From: Hyphomicrobiales bacterium
GTDB taxonomy: Bacteria > Pseudomonadota > Alphaproteobacteria > Rhizobiales > JALURZ01
Direction: 5' to 3'
Length of the DNA: 30,541 bases
NCBI GenBank assembly: GCA_027058735.1
Contig: JALURZ010000115.1
Location: forward strand, 1 to 30,541
Below, piece by piece: positions 21,804 to 30,218 of the stretch. How positions within the stretch are numbered: position 1 is the stretch's first letter; each line of letters opens with the position of its first letter. The notes below the pieces were generated by a model, which had not been told where the DNA came from, made no database searches, and worked only from the letters and a program-made list of their open reading frames with translations. The translations under genes and the position numbers were made by a program.

Positions 21804-24542
21804 ATGGATCACAGTCTTTTCCGCTATGTGTGGTCGCACACCAAGAAGGATCAGGGATGGATCCTCATGGTGGTGCTGTTGTCGATGCCCACCTATTTCC
21901 TGTTTTTCGACCTGCCCAAGCAGATCGTCAACGGCCCGATACAGGGCGGCGGCTTCGAAACCGAAGGCGCGACGGCAAGTTTTCTGCGCATCGCCTTCGA
22001 TGTCCCTTCCTGGATATCACCGGCCGGCCGGGTGGAAATCTTTTCGGGCTTTGAACTGGATCGCTTCGGCTATCTCGTGGCCATGAGCATGGTTTTTCTG
22101 CTGCTGGTGTGCATCAACGGCCTGTTCAAATTCTACATCAACACCTTCAAGGGGCGGCTGGGCGAACGCACCCTGCGCCGGCTGCGGTTCGATCTGGTGG
22201 ACCGCATCATGCGGTTTCCCGCATCCCATGTGCGCAGGATGCGCGCCCCTGAGGCCGCGACCATGGTGAAAGACGAGATCGAACCGCTGGGTGCCTTCAT
22301 CGGCGATGCCTTCATCCAGCCCGTATTCGTCGGCGGCCAGGCGATCACCGTGATGGTCTTCATCATGGTTCAGAGCGTCTGGCTCGGGCTCATTGCGCTG
22401 GTTATCGTGCTGTTTCAGGCGGTCATCATTCCGCGCCTCAGGCACGAACTGCTGCGGCTGAACAAACGCCGCCAGTTGCTGGCCCGCGAACTGGCCGGGC
22501 GCGTGGGCGAGGTCGTCGATACGGTGGCCGACATCCATGTCAATGACGCGTCTAATTTCGAGCGCGCGGATATTTCCAGCCGTCTGGCGCGGATATTCCT
22601 CATTCGCTACGAATTGTACCAGCGCAAGTTCTTCATCAAATTCCTGAACAATTTCCTGGCCCAGATCACGCCGTTTCTGTTCTACCTGATCGGCGGCTAT
22701 TTCGCGATCCGGGGCGAAATGGATATCGGCCAGCTGATCGCCGTCATCGCCGCCTACAAGGACCTGCCCGCGCCCATCCGCGAACTGATCCTGTGGGACC
22801 AGCGCCGCCTCGATGTGCAGATCAAATACAGCCAGGTGATGGACCAGTTCAGCCCCGAGGAGATGCTGGAGCGCGACAAGCAGGCCGTGCACACGGATGC
22901 GGTCGCGCCGCTGACCGGCGATATCGCGGTGAGCAACCTGGGGATCGTCGATGACACGGGGGGCGAACTTGTCAGCCGCCTCACGTTCAAGTTGCCGCTC
23001 ACGCAGGCGAGTGCCGCCCTTGGCAAGGCCAATAGCGGCGCTGAGAGCGTGTGTGAGGTTCTGGCCGGGCTGGTGACGCCCACATCGGGCCAGTGCCGCA
23101 TCGGCGATGCCAATCTGAGCGATCTGCCGGAATATGTGACGGGCCGGCGGATCGGGTATGTCGGGGCGGAAATCTATCTGCGCCAGGCGAGCGTGCGCGA
23201 CAACCTGCTCTACAGCCTCAGGCACGCGCCGCTGCGCCCGCGCGACTATGACGAAAAGGAGGCCAGGGAGCGCGAGCGCTTCGTGCGCGATGCCCGCTCC
23301 GCGGGCAATTCGGAACTCGATGTGCGGGCCTCGTGGGAGGACCTCGAGGCGGCCGGTGTGGGCGATGAACACGAGCTTGGCGCGCGGATTTACGAAATCT
23401 TCAATCTGGTCGATCTTGCAGACGAGATGTTTGTGCTGGGTCTGCGCGGGCGCATCGACCCCGATCAACACCCCGGGCTCGTCGCGCGCCTTGTTGAAGC
23501 GCGCAAGAAACTGCGCCAGGCCCTGGAGCATCCCGATCTCGCGCAGTTGGTGGAACCGTTTGATGCCGGCGCCTATAACGACCAGGCGACGGTTGCGGAA
23601 AACCTGTTGTTCGGTACCGCGATCGGGGATGCTCTTTCGGAGGCCGGACTGGCGTCCAACGCGTATCTCCAGACCGTGCTGGCACAGGCCGGCCTCGATG
23701 CCAGACTGTTTGAAATGGGCCGCGGAATCGCGACCACGGTGGTCGAGATTTTTGCCGATCTGTCGCCGGATCATCCCTTGTTCGAACAGTTGAGCTTCAT
23801 GGAAGCCGACGAAATCCCGGTCTATGACACCGTGCTGAAGCGCAACGCGAGCACGGATTTCGCGGCGGCCGGCGCCGAGGACCGGGCGATGTTGCAGAAG
23901 CTGGCATTCGGCTATGTCGAACCGCAATACCGCCTGTCGCTGCTCGACGCGGAGATGAAAACCGCGCTGCTGGCGGCCCGCAAGGCGTTTCGCGACGGGC
24001 TGCCCGAAGACCTCGGCGGCGCCATCGCGTTTTACGATGCCGAGCGCTACAACGCGGCCGCCACGGTGCAGGACAACATCCTGCTTGGCCGTATCGCCTA
24101 TGGCATGGCCAACGGTGCGCAGCGGGTCAATGAAGAGATCGGCAGGATTGTCGATGAACTCGATCTGCGCGCGGCGATTTTCGATGTCGGTCTGGATTTC
24201 GACGTCGGCATCGGCGGCAGGCGGCTGACGGTGGTGCAGCGCCAGAAGCTCGGCCTGGCCCGCGCCCTCGTCAAGCGGCCCGACTATGTGATCGTCAACC
24301 GGATCTTCGCCAGTCTGGACGAGGGCCAGCAGGCGGCCATCCTCCGGCGGGTTCTGGATTTTGTGAAAACCATGCATGATGGCCGCGCGGCCGGGGTTTT
24401 CTGGGCCCTGGCGGCGCCGCGGCTGGCCGATCTGTTCGATCATGCGCAGGTCTACGAAGGCGGCAGGCTGGTTGAGCAGGGCCGCCCCGACGCCCTGGCG
24501 AAAAAGAGCGGGGCCTATTCGAGACTGCTGGAGGCGGGCTAG
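21804..24542 (+). CDS. ABC-exporter-like protein with degenerate ATPase (pseudo-ABC)
   Basis: A 912-residue fused permease-NBD protein. The type I exporter membrane domain covers about 15-340, with helices near 18-39, 90-114, 165-215 and 270-310. In the NBD all key positions have changed. Walker A reads GKANSGAES (407-415), with Ala413 for the lysine. The Q-loop Gln is Ala455 in GYVGAE. The signature is LTVVQRQ (808-814) instead of LSGGQRQ. Walker B ends VNRIFASLD, with Asn832/Arg833 for Asp-Glu. The H-loop His is Pro872. The fold scaffold, D-loop and C-terminal EGGRLVEQG remain, and the frame is intact. An insertion of some 280 residues (about 470-750) lies between Q-loop and signature, with repeats of the A-[ST]-V-x-x-N-[LI]-L segment at about 460, 595 and 753. 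ATP hydrolysis is unlikely. It is probably cotranscribed with the CNBD and cyclase genes and may be a regulatory or scaffold membrane protein. Confidence 0.85.
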   Translation: MDHSLFRYVWSHTKKDQGWILMVVLLSMPTYFLFFDLPKQIVNGPIQGGGFETEGATASFLRIAFDVPSWISPAGRVEIFSGFELDRFGYLVAMSMVFLLLVCINGLFKFYINTFKGRLGERTLRRLRFDLVDRIMRFPASHVRRMRAPEAATMVKDEIEPLGAFIGDAFIQPVFVGGQAITVMVFIMVQSVWLGLIALVIVLFQAVIIPRLRHELLRLNKRRQLLARELAGRVGEVVDTVADIHVNDASNFERADISSRLARIFLIRYELYQRKFFIKFLNNFLAQITPFLFYLIGGYFAIRGEMDIGQLIAVIAAYKDLPAPIRELILWDQRRLDVQIKYSQVMDQFSPEEMLERDKQAVHTDAVAPLTGDIAVSNLGIVDDTGGELVSRLTFKLPLTQASAALGKANSGAESVCEVLAGLVTPTSGQCRIGDANLSDLPEYVTGRRIGYVGAEIYLRQASVRDNLLYSLRHAPLRPRDYDEKEARERERFVRDARSAGNSELDVRASWEDLEAAGVGDEHELGARIYEIFNLVDLADEMFVLGLRGRIDPDQHPGLVARLVEARKKLRQALEHPDLAQLVEPFDAGAYNDQATVAENLLFGTAIGDALSEAGLASNAYLQTVLAQAGLDARLFEMGRGIATTVVEIFADLSPDHPLFEQLSFMEADEIPVYDTVLKRNASTDFAAAGAEDRAMLQKLAFGYVEPQYRLSLLDAEMKTALLAARKAFRDGLPEDLGGAIAFYDAERYNAAATVQDNILLGRIAYGMANGAQRVNEEIGRIVDELDLRAAIFDVGLDFDVGIGGRRLTVVQRQKLGLARALVKRPDYVIVNRIFASLDEGQQAAILRRVLDFVKTMHDGRAAGVFWALAAPRLADLFDHAQVYEGGRLVEQGRPDALAKKSGAYSRLLEAG

Positions 24543-24597
24543 CGGACCCGGCGGCGGGCCGCGGCACCGTGGAGTGATCAGAAAAACGAGGCGCGTC

Positions 24598-25062
24598 ATG
24601 TCGCTGGAAGATGAAGTTGAAGTGTTGCGGAGCATTCCGCTGTTTGCCAATCTCGCGCCTGCGAAACTGAAGCTGCTGGGCTTTACCTCCGAGCGCGTTG
24701 TCTTCTCCAGGGGCCAGGAACTGTGCCGCCAGGGCGAGGTGGGCGATGCGGCCTATGTGATCATCGAAGGGTCGGCGGACATTGTGGTGGATACTCCGGG
24801 CGGCGAATTGTCGGTGGCCCAGGTGGAGCGCAACTCCATCGTCGGCGAAATCGCCATTCTGTGCGATGTACCGCGCACCGCGACGGTCAGGGCGCTAAGC
24901 GAGCTTCAGACACTGAAAATCACCAAGGACCGGTTCTTGAGCCTGACGACGGAATTCCCCGAAGTCGCCGTTGAGGTCATGCGCGTGCTGGCGCAGCGGC
25001 TGGCCGCGACCACCGCCGAACTGACCGATGTGCGCAAACAGTTGCAAGAGCGTGACGGTTGA
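24598..25062 (+). CDS. Stand-alone cyclic-nucleotide-binding domain protein
   Basis: A 154-residue soluble protein consisting of one CNBD (about 15-130) and a short C-terminal helix (AATTAELTDVRKQL). It has no HTH, so it is not a transcription factor. The phosphate-binding cassette GEIAILCDVPRTATV has Glu84 and Arg93, the residues that hold the ribose and cyclic phosphate in CRP and PKA, so cyclic-nucleotide binding looks intact. It starts 55 bases after the pseudo-ABC gene and ends 30 bases before the cyclase gene. The simplest reading is that it senses the nucleotide made by the next gene and acts on a protein partner, possibly the pseudo-ABC protein. Confidence 0.92.
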   Translation: MSLEDEVEVLRSIPLFANLAPAKLKLLGFTSERVVFSRGQELCRQGEVGDAAYVIIEGSADIVVDTPGGELSVAQVERNSIVGEIAILCDVPRTATVRALSELQTLKITKDRFLSLTTEFPEVAVEVMRVLAQRLAATTAELTDVRKQLQERDG

Positions 25063-25092
25063 GCGCGCCCCGGCAGATGACAGGAGCACAGC

Positions 25093-26820
25093 GTGGCCGT
25101 TTCAAATGAAGGCGGGAGGATGGCGGCGCCGGGAGACGGGGACCGGCTTTCTCGCGCCAGGCTTTATTCGGGCCTCGTTCTGTTCGTCTTCGCAGCGACG
25201 CATCTGATCAATCATTCCCTGGGCCTGGTCTCGGTCGAGGCCATGGATGCGGTGCGTGTCGTGCGTTCGGGTCTGTGGCGCTCGGCGCCGGGAACGATCC
25301 TGCTCTATGGTTCGCTGATCACCCACGCCGCGCTCGCGCTTCACAAATTCGCCGGCCAGCGCACCTGGCGGCTTTCGTTCTGGCCCGCGATCCAGTTGAT
25401 CTCCGGTCTGGTGATCCCGGTTTTCCTGATGCGCCACATCATCGGCACGCGCATGGTGAATGAACTGTTCAGCGTGAATGACAATTATGGCGATCATGTG
25501 CTGTGGATCCTGTGGCCGGATCAGGCCTGGCGCCAGGCGATCCTGATCACCCTTGTGTGGGTGCACGGCTGCATCGGCCTGCATTTCTGGCTGCGCATGA
25601 AGCCGTGGTACGGCTCCGTCCGGTGGCCGTTATTCGCAGCCGCCGTCCTGGCGCCGACCATGGCCTTCGCCGGTTTCAGCGTGGCCGCGCGTCAGGTCCG
25701 GGCGGGCGGCACCTTCGTCAGCCCGCTCAAGCCCGAAGAAGTCGAATTCGTCTACGCCACCATGAGCAATGTGCTGTGGGGGTTTGTGGGCGTCCTTGCG
25801 GCGGTGATCGGCACCCGGCTGGCGCGCATGGTGATCGACCGGGTCACTGCGCGCATCAAGGTGACCTATGGCATTGACAAGACGGTGATCAACAGGGCCG
25901 GCCCGACGCTGCTCGAAATCAGCCAGCGGCACGGCATTCCGCATGCCTCGGTGTGCGGGGGACGGGCGCGGTGCTCGACCTGCCGGGTGCGGGTGCTCGA
26001 CGGTCTGGAGCATCTGCACGGGGTGAGCGATGCGGAACGCCGGGTGCTGGAGCGGGTGGGTGCTGGCGCGAATGTCCGGCTCGCCTGCCAGCTCAGGCCC
26101 AGCGCGGATCTGTCCGTCGCCACGCTGCTTCCCGCCACGCGCATCGGTCCCGAAGACATCGCGATGCAGGACAGATATGTCTGGGGCGTGGAACAGACCG
26201 TTTCCATCATGTTCGCCGATATTCGCGGTTTTACCGCCCTGTCGGAAGACCGCCTGCCTTTTGATGTCGTCTTTCTGCTCAACCAGTTTCTCGGCCAGAT
26301 GAGCGGGGCCATTGAGGATTCTGGCGGCTATGTCGATAAGTTTCTGGGCGACGGGATCATGGCGATCTTCGGCATCGAAAGCAGCAAGGAACAAGGTGCG
26401 CGCGATGCCCTGCGTGCGGCCAGATCCATGAGCGGGGTGTTGTCCGCGCTCAACAGAAGCCTTGCCTCCGATCTTCCCAGACCGTTGAATATCGGCATCG
26501 GCGTCAATACGGGTGCCGCGATCCTGGGCCGGGTGGGGGATGCGGGCCAGGCCAGCGGCACCCGGCGCATCACCGCGCTGGGCGATACGGTCAATACCGC
26601 AAGCCGCCTTGAGGCCGCGGCCAAGGAACTGGGTGTGCAACTGGTGATTTCGGCGAGGACCGCGCGCGCGTCCGGCTATGATCTGGGCGGGGCGCGCACC
26701 GATACGATCAAACTGCGCGGCAAGGCCAACCGCATCCGCGTGCTGATCGTCGATCAGGCAACCTCGATGACCCTCCAAAAGGCCGCGCGCGCGGAACGGA
26801 CTCAGGCCACGGCGAAATAG
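25093..26820 (+). CDS. Membrane class III cyclase with heme-b-like anchor and 2Fe-2S domain (CyaC-like)
   Basis: A 575-residue protein in three parts. (1) A membrane anchor of six helices (about 25-250) with paired histidines His37/41, His78/84, His115 and His158/164. This is the pattern of succinate-dehydrogenase-like diheme-b anchors and of the redox-regulated cyclase CyaC of Sinorhizobium meliloti. (2) A plant-type ferredoxin domain (about 258-345) with Cys288, Cys294, Cys297 and Cys332. (3) A class III catalytic domain with metal-binding Asp376 (FADIRGF) and Asp420 (LGDG), Lys416, and ALGDTVNTASR carrying the transition-state Asn and Arg. All catalytic residues seem present, so activity is expected. 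GTG 25093 has AGGAG seven bases upstream. It overlaps the convergent epimerase gene by 19 bases. cAMP is more likely than cGMP but not certain. Confidence 0.92.
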   Translation: MAVSNEGGRMAAPGDGDRLSRARLYSGLVLFVFAATHLINHSLGLVSVEAMDAVRVVRSGLWRSAPGTILLYGSLITHAALALHKFAGQRTWRLSFWPAIQLISGLVIPVFLMRHIIGTRMVNELFSVNDNYGDHVLWILWPDQAWRQAILITLVWVHGCIGLHFWLRMKPWYGSVRWPLFAAAVLAPTMAFAGFSVAARQVRAGGTFVSPLKPEEVEFVYATMSNVLWGFVGVLAAVIGTRLARMVIDRVTARIKVTYGIDKTVINRAGPTLLEISQRHGIPHASVCGGRARCSTCRVRVLDGLEHLHGVSDAERRVLERVGAGANVRLACQLRPSADLSVATLLPATRIGPEDIAMQDRYVWGVEQTVSIMFADIRGFTALSEDRLPFDVVFLLNQFLGQMSGAIEDSGGYVDKFLGDGIMAIFGIESSKEQGARDALRAARSMSGVLSALNRSLASDLPRPLNIGIGVNTGAAILGRVGDAGQASGTRRITALGDTVNTASRLEAAAKELGVQLVISARTARASGYDLGGARTDTIKLRGKANRIRVLIVDQATSMTLQKAARAERTQATAK

Positions 26821-27815
26821 CTTTTGTACCAGGCCACGAAATTGCCAAGGCCCTCCTCGATGGAGGTTTGCGGCGTGAAGCCGGTGAGCGATGCCAGTGT
26901 TTGCGTGTCCGCCCATGTCTGCTCGACTTCGCCCGGCTGCATGGCCATGAAGTTGATCTCGGCCTTGCGCCCCAGCAGGCCTTCGAGCACCGCGATATAG
27001 CGCATCAGATCCACCGGCTCGCCGTTGCCGGCATTGCACAGGCGATAGGGCGCCACACCGCTGGTGGCCGTATCCGGGGCTTTCGCGTCCCAGGCGCGGC
27101 AAGCCGCCGGGGGCAGATCGAGCAGGCGTGCCAGGCTTTCGACAATATCGGCCACATAGGTGAAGTCGCGGCTCATCCTGCCGTGGTTATAGACGTCGAT
27201 CTTGCGGCCGTTGAGGATCGCGTCGGTAAACCTGAAAAACGCCATGTCGGGCCGGCCCCATTCGCCGTAGACGGTGAAAAAGCGCACACCGGTGATGGCC
27301 AGCCCGTAGAGATGGGCATAGCTGTGGGCCATCACCTCATTGGCCTTCTTGGTTGCGGCATAAAGCGACAGCGGATGGTCGCTCACCAGGTTCTCGTGAG
27401 AGGGCAGGTCGCGGTTGGCGCCATAGACCGAACTTGACGAGGCAAACACCAGATGGCGCGGCGCGCGCGCGCGGCAGGCCTCAAGGACATTGGCAAAGGC
27501 CACAAGATTGGCCTCCACATAGGAGTGCGGCTGTTGCAGGGAATAGCGCACGCCGGGCTGGGCGGCCAGGTGAACCACGATCTCGGGCCGGGTTTCGGAA
27601 ACGAGCGCATCGAGGGCGGCGCCATCGCACAGATCGACGATTTCAAGGCGGTGGTTCGCGTGCGGCGCGAGGCGTTCAAGGCGCGCTTTCTTCAGATCGA
27701 CATCATAATAGGGCGACAGGTTGTCGATGCCGGTGACCTCATGGCCTTCCATGGCAAGGCGCACCGCCAGATGGTTGCCGATAAACCCGGCGACGCCGGT
27801 GACCAGAATGCGCAT
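26802..27815 (-). CDS. UDP-glucuronate 4-epimerase
   Basis: A 337-residue short-chain dehydrogenase/epimerase. The NAD-binding loop GVAGFIG is at residues 7-13, ASSSSVYG at 125-132, and the catalytic Tyr152/Lys156 in YAATK. The stretch DHPLSLYAATKKANEVMAHSYAHLYG and the following RFFTVYGEWGRPDMA are diagnostic of the CapI/UDP-glucuronate 4-epimerase group. It converts UDP-glucuronate to UDP-galacturonate for surface polysaccharide or lipid A decoration. I chose ATG 27815 because the family starts MRILVTG; the open extension to 27959 is unrelated. The product of the dehydrogenase at 28819 is its substrate. Confidence 0.9.
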   Translation of the reverse strand: MRILVTGVAGFIGNHLAVRLAMEGHEVTGIDNLSPYYDVDLKKARLERLAPHANHRLEIVDLCDGAALDALVSETRPEIVVHLAAQPGVRYSLQQPHSYVEANLVAFANVLEACRARAPRHLVFASSSSVYGANRDLPSHENLVSDHPLSLYAATKKANEVMAHSYAHLYGLAITGVRFFTVYGEWGRPDMAFFRFTDAILNGRKIDVYNHGRMSRDFTYVADIVESLARLLDLPPAACRAWDAKAPDTATSGVAPYRLCNAGNGEPVDLMRYIAVLEGLLGRKAEINFMAMQPGEVEQTWADTQTLASLTGFTPQTSIEEGLGNFVAWYKSYFAVA

Positions 27816-27982
27816 GGGACCTCGCGACCTTTCGCTGCAACCGGGACACGCCAATACGTGCGCACCGTTGTTAGGGCATTTTCGGCGCCGGTTGAACCCG
27901 TGTATCGTCGAAGCCGCCAGGGTTGCCGTGAACGGATTTATTTTATTCGGTAAAATCAACGGAGTAGATCGAAAATCAAAAT

Positions 27983-27996
27983 GTGTTTGGAAACAC
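27983..27996. promoter_or_regulatory. Inverted repeat upstream of the cytochrome gene
   Basis: GTGTTT and AAACAC flank two bases, a 14-base inverted repeat about 100 bases before the cytochrome start. It lies in the 278-base interval 27816-28093, which also contains an AT-rich stretch (27929-27957) that may hold promoters for either flanking gene. No gene was seen in the interval. An operator role is possible but unsupported. Confidence 0.3.
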
Positions 27997-28093
27997 GGGC
28001 GGGCCGTGCCAGTCTTGACCCCGGCAGACGGGCCGGTCTGTGTGGGGCCGGTTGAAAATCCGCCTTCGGCGGCACGTTTTGCGGGAGGGCGCG

Positions 28094-28657
28094 ATGAGCA
28101 TCAATAATCGGCTTTTGACGCTGGCCGTCATATTGGCGTTATCCACCTTCGCGGTGGGCGCTTTCGCTCACGGGCTGCAACACAACAAGATACGTTTCGA
28201 CTTCATGAAGGCGAACCAGATTCCCCCTGCCTATCGCGAAAAGGTCAACCCGCTTCGCATAACCAGCGAGAATCTGAAGGCGGGCGAAAGGCTCTACACC
28301 GAGACCTGTGCCTCGTGTCACGGGGCCCGGGGAGACGGCAAGGGCGAGATGGCGGCAGACCTCAAGCCGCCGCCCTCCATGCTGACCGGCATGTATGCCC
28401 GGCCCATGGTCGGGATGGGCGAGAAGGGCCCCGGCGCGCACTTGATGCACGGGGTGGAACATCACCATCCCGGGCTGTCACACGCCGAAGCCATGGGCGG
28501 CCTCAATATCGACGCCTACAACTTCTGGGCAATTTCGGAGGGCGGGGAGAAATTGGGCAGCAGCATGCCGGCGTTCAAGGATATTCTGTCCGAACAGGAA
28601 CGCTGGCAGATTCTCATTTACATCATCAACGGCCTGAGTACCAAGATCGGCAATTAG
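28094..28657 (+). CDS. Exported monoheme cytochrome c
   Basis: A 187-residue protein with a signal peptide (LLTLAVILALSTFAVGAFA, cleavage about residue 25) and heme motif CASCH at 72-76, followed by GARGDGKG, the usual cytochrome c class I loop. A late methionine in SSMPAFKD is the likely sixth ligand, and the C-terminal helix WQILIYIINGL closes the fold. A His-rich insertion (HLMHGVEHHHPGLSH, about 116-130) lies between the heme and the Met ligand and might bind another metal. ATG 28094 has GGGAGGG upstream. It probably carries electrons in the periplasm, and the partner is unknown. Confidence 0.9.
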   Translation: MSINNRLLTLAVILALSTFAVGAFAHGLQHNKIRFDFMKANQIPPAYREKVNPLRITSENLKAGERLYTETCASCHGARGDGKGEMAADLKPPPSMLTGMYARPMVGMGEKGPGAHLMHGVEHHHPGLSHAEAMGGLNIDAYNFWAISEGGEKLGSSMPAFKDILSEQERWQILIYIINGLSTKIGN

Positions 28658-28687
28658 GCCATGCGCGCCCGTGTCCCGGGTCTTGGC

Positions 28688-28724
28688 GATCGCCGCCCGG
28701 CCGGTGCGCCGGCGTTCGGCGATC
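28688..28724 (+). terminator. Hairpin after the cytochrome gene, possible terminator
   Basis: GATCGCCG (28688-28695) and CGGCGATC (28717-28724) are perfect 8-base inverted repeats, with an inner CCGGC/GCCGG stem around a six-base loop. It starts about 30 bases past the cytochrome stop. No T run follows, so it is at best a structural transcript end or factor-aided terminator. Confidence 0.45.
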
Positions 28725-28818
28725 ATGATATTCGCCCTCCGGCTGGCGGCCAAGCGCATATCGGTGCTATAGCTGTTGGCGCCGATGCTCTAGAGCGGTG
28801 GTTTTGGGAGTGTGGACA

Positions 28819-30168
28819 GTGCGAATAGCGGTTGTTGGCGCAGGCTATGTGGGGCTTGTGACCGGCGTTTGTTTTGCCGAGTTCGGTTTCAACGTCGTTT
28901 GTGTGGACAGTGACGCCAGGAAGGTCGCGGCCCTGCGAAAAGGCATTGTGCCGATTTTTGAGCCGGGCCTGAAGGGCAAGCTGCGCTGGAACCAGGAGGC
29001 CGGACGCTTCGCGGCGAGCGACGATCTGGGCGCGGCCGTGCGCGAGGCCGACATCATATTCATTGCCGTCGGCACCCCGACGACGCCGGGCAACGGCGCG
29101 GCGGACACCCGGTTCGTTGAGATCGCCGCACGGCAGATTGCCGGAAACCTGCGCGGGTTTTCGGTTGTCGTCATCAAATCCACCGTTCCCGTCGGCTGTT
29201 GCCGCCGCATCGAGGCGCTCATTCGCGAAACCAACCCCAAGGCCGATTTCGAGATCGCGTCAAACCCGGAATTCCTGCGCGAAGGGTCGGCCGTCGATGA
29301 TTTCCTGCATCCGGACCGGGTCGTTATCGGCGTGAACAGCGAGCGGGCCCGCGAAAGCCTCGTGAGCCTCTACAAACCCCTGTCGCAGCAGGACACGCCC
29401 ATATTGGTGACCGGGCTGGAATCCGCCGAACTGACGAAATATGCCGCCAATTCGTTCCTGGCCATGAAAGTGACCTTCATCAACCAGATCGCCGATTTGT
29501 GCGAGCAGGTGGGGGCGGATGCGCTGGAAGTGGCCAGGGGCATCGGCCTGGATGAGCGGATCGGGCAGCGGTTCCTGCAGCCGGGTCCCGGCATCGGCGG
29601 ATCGTGCTTTCCCAAGGACACCGAGGCGCTGGCCGCGATTGCCCGCGACGCCGGCAGCCCCATCAGCATCATCGATGCGGTGGTGAGCGCCAACAACGAG
29701 CGCAAGGCGGCGATCGCCCGGCGTATCATCGATGCGATGGGGGGCGATGCGAAAGCCAAGAAAATCGGTATTCTCGGCGTCACCTTCAAGGCAAATACCG
29801 ATGATATGCGCGAGGCGCCCTCGCTGGTCATCATCCCCCGGCTGCAGCAGGCCGGCGCGCGCATCGCCGCCTATGATCCCGTCGCGATGGGTGTTGCTGA
29901 GACGCTGTTGCCCGGCACCGAGTGGAAATCCGACGCCTATGAGGTGGCGCGCGGCGCCGACGCCCTGGTTATCCTGACCGAATGGAACGAGTTCAAGACA
30001 CTCAATCTGGAGCGGATCGCCGAAGAGATGAAGACGCCCCTGCTGATCGATCTCAGGTGCATCTATACGCTCGACGAGATCACCGGCACGCCGTTCATCT
30101 ATCATTCCATCGGCCGGCCCGCCGTGATGCCGAGCCTGCGCGACAGCGTCAGCGTCATTTCGGCCTGA
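28819..30168 (+). CDS. ugd: UDP-glucose 6-dehydrogenase
   Basis: A 449-residue cytoplasmic enzyme of the UDP-glucose/GDP-mannose dehydrogenase family. It opens MRIAVVGAGYVGLVTG, the NAD-binding fold, with VGTPTTP near 85-95, SNPEFLREGSAVDD, LTKYAANSFLAMKVTFINQI, and the catalytic Cys263 in GGSCFPKD. It oxidises UDP-glucose to UDP-glucuronate, the substrate of the epimerase at 26802-27815. I chose GTG 28819 with GGGAG eight bases upstream; the open frame from GTG 28798 adds seven residues not found in the family. GDP-mannose dehydrogenase is a less likely alternative. Confidence 0.92.
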   Translation: MRIAVVGAGYVGLVTGVCFAEFGFNVVCVDSDARKVAALRKGIVPIFEPGLKGKLRWNQEAGRFAASDDLGAAVREADIIFIAVGTPTTPGNGAADTRFVEIAARQIAGNLRGFSVVVIKSTVPVGCCRRIEALIRETNPKADFEIASNPEFLREGSAVDDFLHPDRVVIGVNSERARESLVSLYKPLSQQDTPILVTGLESAELTKYAANSFLAMKVTFINQIADLCEQVGADALEVARGIGLDERIGQRFLQPGPGIGGSCFPKDTEALAAIARDAGSPISIIDAVVSANNERKAAIARRIIDAMGGDAKAKKIGILGVTFKANTDDMREAPSLVIIPRLQQAGARIAAYDPVAMGVAETLLPGTEWKSDAYEVARGADALVILTEWNEFKTLNLERIAEEMKTPLLIDLRCIYTLDEITGTPFIYHSIGRPAVMPSLRDSVSVISA

Positions 30169-30218
30169 GGCGGAGAGGCGCGCTCTGTACGGCTCGCCGG
30201 GGTGAGGCGGGAGTTGCG

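Noticed and set aside
21804..24542. Pseudo-ABC gene as a decaying pseudogene
   Set aside because: No stop or frameshift in 912 codons, motif positions replaced by single substitutions, and an apparent operon with two intact genes argue for a functional pseudoenzyme.
22017..24650. Long minus-strand open frame (877 codons) opposite the pseudo-ABC gene
   Set aside because: It has no recognisable domain and a His/Gln/Arg-rich composition typical of antisense frames in GC-rich DNA; the plus strand has clear ABC-exporter homology and gene spacing.
26802..26820. Convergent overlap of cyclase and epimerase genes as a regulatory antisense device
   Set aside because: A 19-base tail overlap is common in compact genomes and nothing else supports regulation.
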